Of a stretch of 9,281 bases of DNA, positions 1 through 6,600 are shown piece by piece; the first letter of the stretch is position 1, and each line of letters begins with the position of its first letter. Location: positions 1 to 9,281 of the forward strand of contig JASLHL010000028.1 of assembly GCA_030152225.1 (NCBI GenBank). The letters are read 5' to 3'. The stretch is from Flavobacterium sp. (GTDB lineage Bacteria; Bacteroidota; Bacteroidia; Flavobacteriales; Flavobacteriaceae). The translations under genes and the position numbers were made by a program. The notes under the pieces are model-generated. The model was given only the letters and a program-made list of their open reading frames with translations. It searched no databases and was not told the DNA's origin.

Positions 1-248
1 TATTTTAAACCATACCTAATAATCATTTCTTCAGCAGACATAGTTGAATACCCCGCTCCTTTAACTACTCCATTTTGTGTATATGTATAAATAGACTGCC
101 CAGAACTATTTGCTCCCATATACCAGCTTTTTCCATATGAATCTACGCCTAATGGTCTTGTATTAGCTAGTTTTTGTATCAAAGCTCTATTTGCAGGAGT
201 ATCAGCAAGTTTACCACTGCCCTTAAATAAATGATTTGCTAACCTTCC
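1..248 (-). other. Candidate small toxin tip domain, family unassigned (possibly RNase-like)
   Basis: Residues 3012-3093 form a compact block rich in possible catalytic residues: N3016-H3017-L-F-K3020, G3023-K3024-L-A-D3027-T-P-A-N3031-R3032, LGVDSYGKSWY (K3051, W3053, Y3054), then QSIYTYTQNGVVKGAGYS, ending EEMIIRYGLK. A His early on, a Lys, and three or more beta strands ending in a Gly-rich turn recall small bacterial RNase toxins of the colicin/CdiA (BECR-like) type. From memory, similar 'H-L-F-K-G', 'D-T-P-x-N-R' and 'Y-G-K-S-W-Y' blocks end other RHS toxins, but I cannot give a family name. RNase activity is a guess from fold and residues; another nuclease or enzyme remains possible. 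Confidence 0.5.
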
Positions 249-668
249 CTCAGGTATAGCATTAGCTATACTAAATCCTTTAGCAGCAACTAATTCAGAA
301 GCTATAGCTGGAAGGATAAAAGACCCCACACCTTCAATGTAATTCAACATAGTTTCCTTAGCTCTTGCAGTCTCTCCTGTTGCATTTACCCAACCATCAT
401 AAGCCATTTGTAAATTACCCATGACACTTTTGTCATTTTTACGCTGATAATTTACATTTGTTATTCCGGCTTTATTAAGATCTTTTATACTATTATATAT
501 ATCAATAGATCCATCATTATTATGGACGGAGAAAACATCAGTTGGGTCTCCTTCCCAATCAGTACTCGTTATTTCGTAAGCATTATAACTTCCTTTGTTG
601 TTATTATCGGGATAAACATTCCATGCAGTTAATCTTCCTCCATCCCCTCCAGTTGTATCTTCCGCACT
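1..668 (-). other. Variable C-terminal toxin region (linker plus tip), end at or past window edge
   Basis: Residues 2872-3093 follow the cleavage motif and do not resemble RHS sequence, as expected for polymorphic toxin cargo. The first part (2872-2984) is polar and Asn/Asp/Thr-rich (SAEDTTGGDG, NVYPDNNNKGSY), with a short GSIDIYNSIKDL hairpin and a helix-like MGNLQMAYDGWVNATGE stretch. A moderately hydrophobic stretch follows (V2985-G-S-F-I-L-P-A-I-A, to about P3010). It is Ala-rich and probably a packed helix, not a true membrane span. The last about 80 residues form the candidate catalytic tip. By hand count, bases 1-660 have 36% GC. The coding frame runs to codon K3093; the next codon begins with TA and may be a stop. 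Confidence 0.8.
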
Positions 669-3600
669 CATCCCCGTCGGGTCAATCAGATTTATCGGAT
701 TATTGTGTACATAATGATATGGATTCCATCCTGGAAACTTCTCCGCTAGTGGGTCCACACTCAGAAATATACTCACACCAGGGTCATAGTATCGTGCACC
801 ATAGTAATAATACCCTGTCTGCGGATCTAGCTCTTTGGCGTTGAACTTATACACATTCTCCAAAATGTTATTCGTACTTTGTTCCACCATCACTTCCCCA
901 AACGGTAGGTACTCGATATATTGTACGGGTTTACCGAGTATATCTGTAATATACGTTGTACTACCTAAATGATCCGCGTGATACCACCACACCGGACCTA
1001 CTTGTGTAGTTGGATTAGCTATAATCGTAGGATTGTTTGTTGGTGGATTGTCTCTCCACGTATCTCCAACCGCTGGTGGTAGTACAATAGGCGGAAATTC
1101 CGGTTCTTCCTCTTCTTCTGGTTCTTCTCGTGGTAAGGGTGGAATAACCAATTCACAAAATTGAATGTAAAACCCCTCTTCTGTACGGATCCAACTTACA
1201 TCTTCTCCTCCATCTTCTCTCACAAAAACAATACCAGGCAAATCATAACATTCTTTACATTCGGCATCTTTACAAATCAAACACCAATAGTACTTGAACA
1301 ATAAATCGTAGATCGCTGGTTTATCTTCCCGATCTTGATAGTATTCTATAAAATTAAGAAATTGATTGTAACAATCCAACTCTAGGAGATTGAAATCTAC
1401 AATCGTCCCTAAATCAATTGGCTCGCGAGTAATGGGATCCAAAGGTACTCCGGTCAAGGGATCATACACATAACCCGTATCTGGATCAATCACTAAGCCA
1501 TCTGGTGTTAGTTCTACGCAACTCTCTCTGTTGATTTTCTCTAAAGCCAAACAATAATCTGTACCTATCACATAAAGTTGGATTTTTATACAGATACCAG
1601 CAGCATTAGTTTCAATACAGCGATTTCCATATTTTTTACTATTCTCAATAATATCCAAAATTTGCTGTCTACAATTGCGTCTTTCAGGCGTATTATAGAG
1701 TGAATTCAATAAAAATTCAATTTGATTTTTACAAATTTCCTCTGATGTTTGGGTTCGATCAAAAATCCAATTATCCCCAATTCCTCTGGTTGCCTGTACA
1801 GCTGTACTATTCATTCGACCACCCCTTGGCGTACGGGGAGATACCTCAACCTTATTGTAATCTTCTCGTTTAAAATCTTCTACATCTTCCACTTTTCCTA
1901 TACGCGAAGCAATGCGTTTTGAATTGGCATAATAGTGTTTGGTGTAGGTCCCCTTAGTATACACTAAATAACCATTGGGATAGAGCACTTCTCCTGCATG
2001 GTAGGATCCATGTAAATTCACTCGTCCATTGATATTCAAATTAGAGGATACGCCAATTCGCTTGCCTACGCGCTCGCCTTTTCCATCATATAAGTAAATA
2101 CTCGAAAGATTCCCATCATCCGTAATTTCCGTAATATTATTATTGGCATCCCATGTAAAAGCTCGATTCTGATATTCTAATGCATTTGGAATATTACCCA
2201 TTATTTTTATCGTTTCTATATTTCCAGTTGCTGTATAACTAAATTGTTTATGAGCTCCTGGACAATTGTCACTTTTAGCTTCAATACGAGTGAGTTGAGG
2301 TTGCCTAGCCTCTTCATAGAGATATTTTCTGCTCATGGAGTTTTCTGTATAGATTTTTTGTCTCGTATTTTTGTCTATTACAACATGTTGCTGTATTTTA
2401 TTACTGATCGCATGGTCTTGGTTGTAGTCCATATCCAACTTATAATTGTGTTCTTCTAACAAGCCATCCCACGTTCCTTCTGCACTTTTCAGTCGGTTAA
2501 ATGCATCGTATTTGAATATTTTACTATACGTTCCTCCTATATTTAATCGCTGATGCTGGCTGAAATTATTGTAAATCGCTCTCACATTATTATTTCGGTC
2601 ATATTGATAGACATTGCGTAAAAACACACTGAAACTGCTCGGATTATTTGCCTGTGGTGCAGCCAATTGAGCAGCACGCAAACGCTCCGTTAGGTCAAAT
2701 TCCTGCTTCATTTCTACCTTGTTTCCATATTGAATATAGTAGGGTTGATCAAAGTAATTGTACTTGACTTGACTTAGATATTCGACTCCTTCATCATTGA
2801 CCATACTCGTCAATTGTCCCACACTGTTGTAGTGGTAGTTGACCTTTTCTCTATCAGGATACACTATCTCCAAAATTCTACCCCAAGAATCGTATTTATA
2901 CTTGGTTTTAAAATAATGTGGACTGCCGTGTTCATCAGGAATGAATTTGGTTTCTTCTACGACTTCACCCAATTTTCCATACTTAAACTGATGGGTACCA
3001 CTTCGATCAGTCATTAATTTTAAGCGCCCTTGTGGTTCATAAGTAAAATCGGCATTAATCTGATCGCCTACTATTTTTGTCAAACGATTAAAGTCATACG
3101 TATAACTAATTGTTCGATTCGTCGCATCTACTTTGGTCTTAATTTGTCCTAAATCATCATAGGTAAACGCAGTAATCCCTGAGGCTGAAGCCTCTTTTTG
3201 CGTTATGCGTCCCAACAAATCATAATCGTAATTCGTAAAGTGATCCATGGCATTGGTCACTTGTTTGACTTGTCCTAAATTGTCATAACTAAATCGCGTA
3301 GCTAAATTTTCTCCATTAGTACCTAACTGTTCTTCTCTGGTTTTTTGCCCCAATTTATCAAAATAGCTAATGGTCGTATTTCGCTCTGGTAAAATAACTT
3401 TTTGGGTCAACAGTGTACCCGCATAGCCATAGCTAGTTGTAGTCACTGCATTAGTACCATAGATTTTTTGTTCTAAAACGCGATCTTGATCGTCATAGGT
3501 CGTCATGATTTTGCGTTCTTCTACATCTGTTGTTCGATAAAGAGTCGTCAACATCGACTCTACCGTTTGTTGTGGTCGCAATGGATCACAAATCAATTCT

Positions 3601-6600
3601 TCCTCAGACAAATAGTTTTCGACTACACGTCCAAATTCGTCGTACTTTATTTTACCAGAAACCGCCAAGCGAAGTCCGGGTGTGCTTCCACCACAACCGA
3701 TATACTCTTCATCATTTTCCAATTGTTTTTTCACTTGAATCACACGCCCTAAACCATCAGTAAACATACTGGTATGCAAGACATTGCCATCGCCTAAATT
3801 GTGCTGGGTCATCGATTGTCGATTGCTGATATATTTATTTTGAATCGTCCAATCTTCCTCATAAGGTCCTTTTACTTTTAACAAGCGATTAAAAGGATCA
3901 TACTGATAGTGGATTTCTTCTCCGTATGCATCTCGTACTAATACAGGTAATCCAAAAGCATTAACTAGTTGTCTAGTAACATGGCCAAAAGGATCGGTAA
4001 TTCGCGCTGGTACAACCTTAAAATAATCGCCGTGATACTGTGGATATACTATCGTATATGGCCCATAATCGTAGGTATAACTAAAGCCACCTGGTAGGAT
4101 TTTTTTACTAAGATTTCCTAAAATATCGTATTCATACCTTATTGTTGTGAATTGTGTATTCGTAACGTACTTATTGACTTGCGCATACTTCGCTCCATTG
4201 GATGTAACAGAAGCTGTCGTTAGACGCAACTGTTGATTCGTACTCGTTAAACTAACCTTATGACTAATTGGCAAGGTTTTTACTCCTAAATTATAAGCAA
4301 TATCAACGGTTAACCCTCGATCAACATCCACATATTTTTTTACATTCCCCAGTTTATCATAGCCTTGAAATTTTTGTTCGGTCTGATTGACAAGTGCACT
4401 GCTACCCGTTTCACTTTGATAGGTCCAATTTTTTGTTTGTATACTCGTGACCAAAGGCAATACGGAGAGTTTTTCTGTAAAAACGCTGACCTCTGCAGAC
4501 GACGTTGTTGCTGTATTAATATCGGCTGTCACCAAGCGATTTTCGTAAAATTTATACGCATAAGTCGTTTCTGTTAACGGTCGTTTTCTCTTGTCTAACG
4601 TATAGGTCTTCTTCGGCAATCCTTTTTTGTAGAGGTACTGTTTAAGCCCTGAACTAGTTCCGGGTTGATATAGCTCATTCTCTGTCATGCCATCCAATAG
4701 ATACTCTGTTACTGTGGTGCGGAACGGAACACCTTCCCTATTTAACAGGTGGGCTTTTGTCTGACCAAACCCCAAGAAGTTGCGTTCTTTTCTGTCTTTG
4801 TATCCATTAAAGTATTCATACGCATAGCGCGTAGTATTTTCTCCATCTCCTTCAAAGCCATCATAAACGGCTACTTTGGTCAAAGCCCATTTTTTATACG
4901 GCATCTTGTAGGTTCCTCCAATGGTTGATTGATCAACGGGATTGGTAATATCGTAATCCAAATCAATTTTTGCTCCTGTACTTTGAGTAACTGTTTTCAG
5001 CAAATTCGTGCGTTTAATACGCGATTTATAAACCGTTATGCTTTCATTGCGAGAGGAAGTAACATAATCGATAAATCCATCCCCATCGAAATCCATATAA
5101 CGCCCTTCTTCACTCGAAATATTTTTACCCGTGGCAGCACCTGCTGAAAAGCAAAACTTAGGTCCAGTAAGAATAATAGGAATAATAAAATAAATACAAA
5201 ATGTTGCATTGCCATTAATTCCTCCATCGATTGATTTTTGGGATTGACTACCTGGCATATTACGTCCAGTTGCCTCAAAACCTGTTCCTGTATTAATGTA
5301 ATATTTACCGTCATGAATTCGCTCAGGTAATCCATCACCATTCAAATCAATATACGTCGTATAATCACTTGATGTACTTTCAGAAAGACTGAGTCCAAAA
5401 GATAAGTCCAAATTAGATATCCCAGTAAAGCCGCCACCGCCACCTCGATTTTTTGTACGAGTTTTACTTTGTTGAAAAGATAACGATCTCCAAATGGTGC
5501 TTTCTCGAAATGTCCCACCATAATTTAGCAATACTTTTCCATCACTTTGGACAATATCCACCAGGCCATCTCCATTGATATCTACGTAAAATCGATTGGT
5601 GGTATTGGTCGTATTAAATGAACTAGCATTAATTGAAGCACTGCCTTGATCTCCAATTTTTACAGCTAAACTATTGTTGCCTCTCCCAAAATTAACACCT
5701 GCAATACCCATAGCTGCTCCACCCGTTAGAGAGCCTGTTCCTCTTAATGCAGTTCTTATCGTAAAATCTGCTTGTACAATACGATTAGACAATCCTCCTC
5801 GTTTGGCGGTCAATTGAATGCGTTCCCCTATAATATCCGGAAATCCATCGCCATTAACATCCATAAATTCATTCAACAATTCACTTGTCCCATCTGTTTT
5901 TGCACGTCCAGCATTAACAGGTCCAAAACCTAATGTTTTATTCGAACTCTTGTTTCTAATGGACGTATATTTATCAATTCCCGCTGCGCCAAAGTTACCA
6001 ACAGCTACAGTTGGTGGGCGTAAATCGGGTATATCATCCGTTAAAAATCGAGTATAAGGACTGATTGCTGTTGCTGATACATATAAATGCTCATGACTTT
6101 CCCAACGACTCTTTTGTTTGTTTGGTAATAACATGGCAAAATACTCTGACATAGTACCTCCTGCACTTTGAATATCTACCATATCCAACTCTACTTGATC
6201 CAACGTCAGATTTGGATCCGTCAGCGTATTATTAGCTGTTGCATTAGATGTTACGGCTGAAGGATGCACATTTCTTCCTACAATAGGTTGGTATGTCGCT
6301 TGAGGCTCTGCTCCTTTATAAGCAAATTGCCCCCAATTTCTGTACATCGCCCCCCAAGCTTCTGTTGGTTCCGCAGTGTATACATTTGCTTTTACCTTCC
6401 CATTGACATCTACCCCAGACATATAGGTACTAGGATTTGCCCCACTTGCAGTTACTTTTATTAATGGCAGACCATCCCCTTCTTGATAACTATCTAGTAG
6501 TTCCCCTATCTTATATTCGGTCGTGTAATATTCAAAAAAGTATCTCGATCCTATACCTGGCGTTAAAGAAAAGTTATCAGTATCACCTAAATTTTGATAT

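Larger units (their letters stand above)
990..1892 (-). other. 301-residue cysteine-rich insertion inside the RHS core
   Basis: In typical RHS proteins the 'YY-x-x-x-x-R-I-A' strand (here HYYANSKRIASRIGK, ending K2463) is followed after a short loop by the YYHADHLGS strand. Here 301 residues (2464-2764) separate them. The insertion holds 12 cysteines, against about 7 in the other roughly 2,790 residues of the window. Its parts in order are: a charged, Pro/Arg linker (EVSPRTPRGGR), a helical-looking stretch with spaced cysteines (EEIC, RRNC, NRC, AGIC, DYC, ESC), a DPxTG repeat, another helical stretch (LDCYNQFLNFIEYY), a paired-CxxC motif, and a Pro/Glu linker back to the core. It reads as a self-contained module, perhaps metal-binding or disulfide-stabilised, on the shell surface or lumen. 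I cannot assign a family. Confidence 0.75.

Noticed and set aside
224..326. Hydrophobic, Ala-rich stretch at residues 2985-3010 as a membrane span or pore-forming element of the tip
   Set aside because: It is interrupted by Pro, Glu and Lys (L-P-A, S-E-L, A-K-G) and is only moderately hydrophobic; a packed helix or linker before the tip is more likely.
542..844. A 100-codon plus-strand ORF opposite the RHS core
   Set aside because: It is antisense to the highly conserved HNNPINLIDPTG and ARYYDPG blocks; its openness follows from the conserved codons on the other strand.
2064..4361. Possible DNA-level tandem duplication in the YD-repeat array
   Set aside because: The repeats share only short protein motifs; codons and spacing differ from copy to copy, and I saw no long identical DNA segment.
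5036..5341. A 101-codon minus-strand ORF with a hydrophobic middle, resembling a small membrane protein
   Set aside because: It lies on the same strand but in a different frame inside the FG-GAP region, whose own frame carries two clear DxxGDG motifs here. The hydrophobicity is a frame-shifted echo of the Ile/Phe-rich main-frame stretch.
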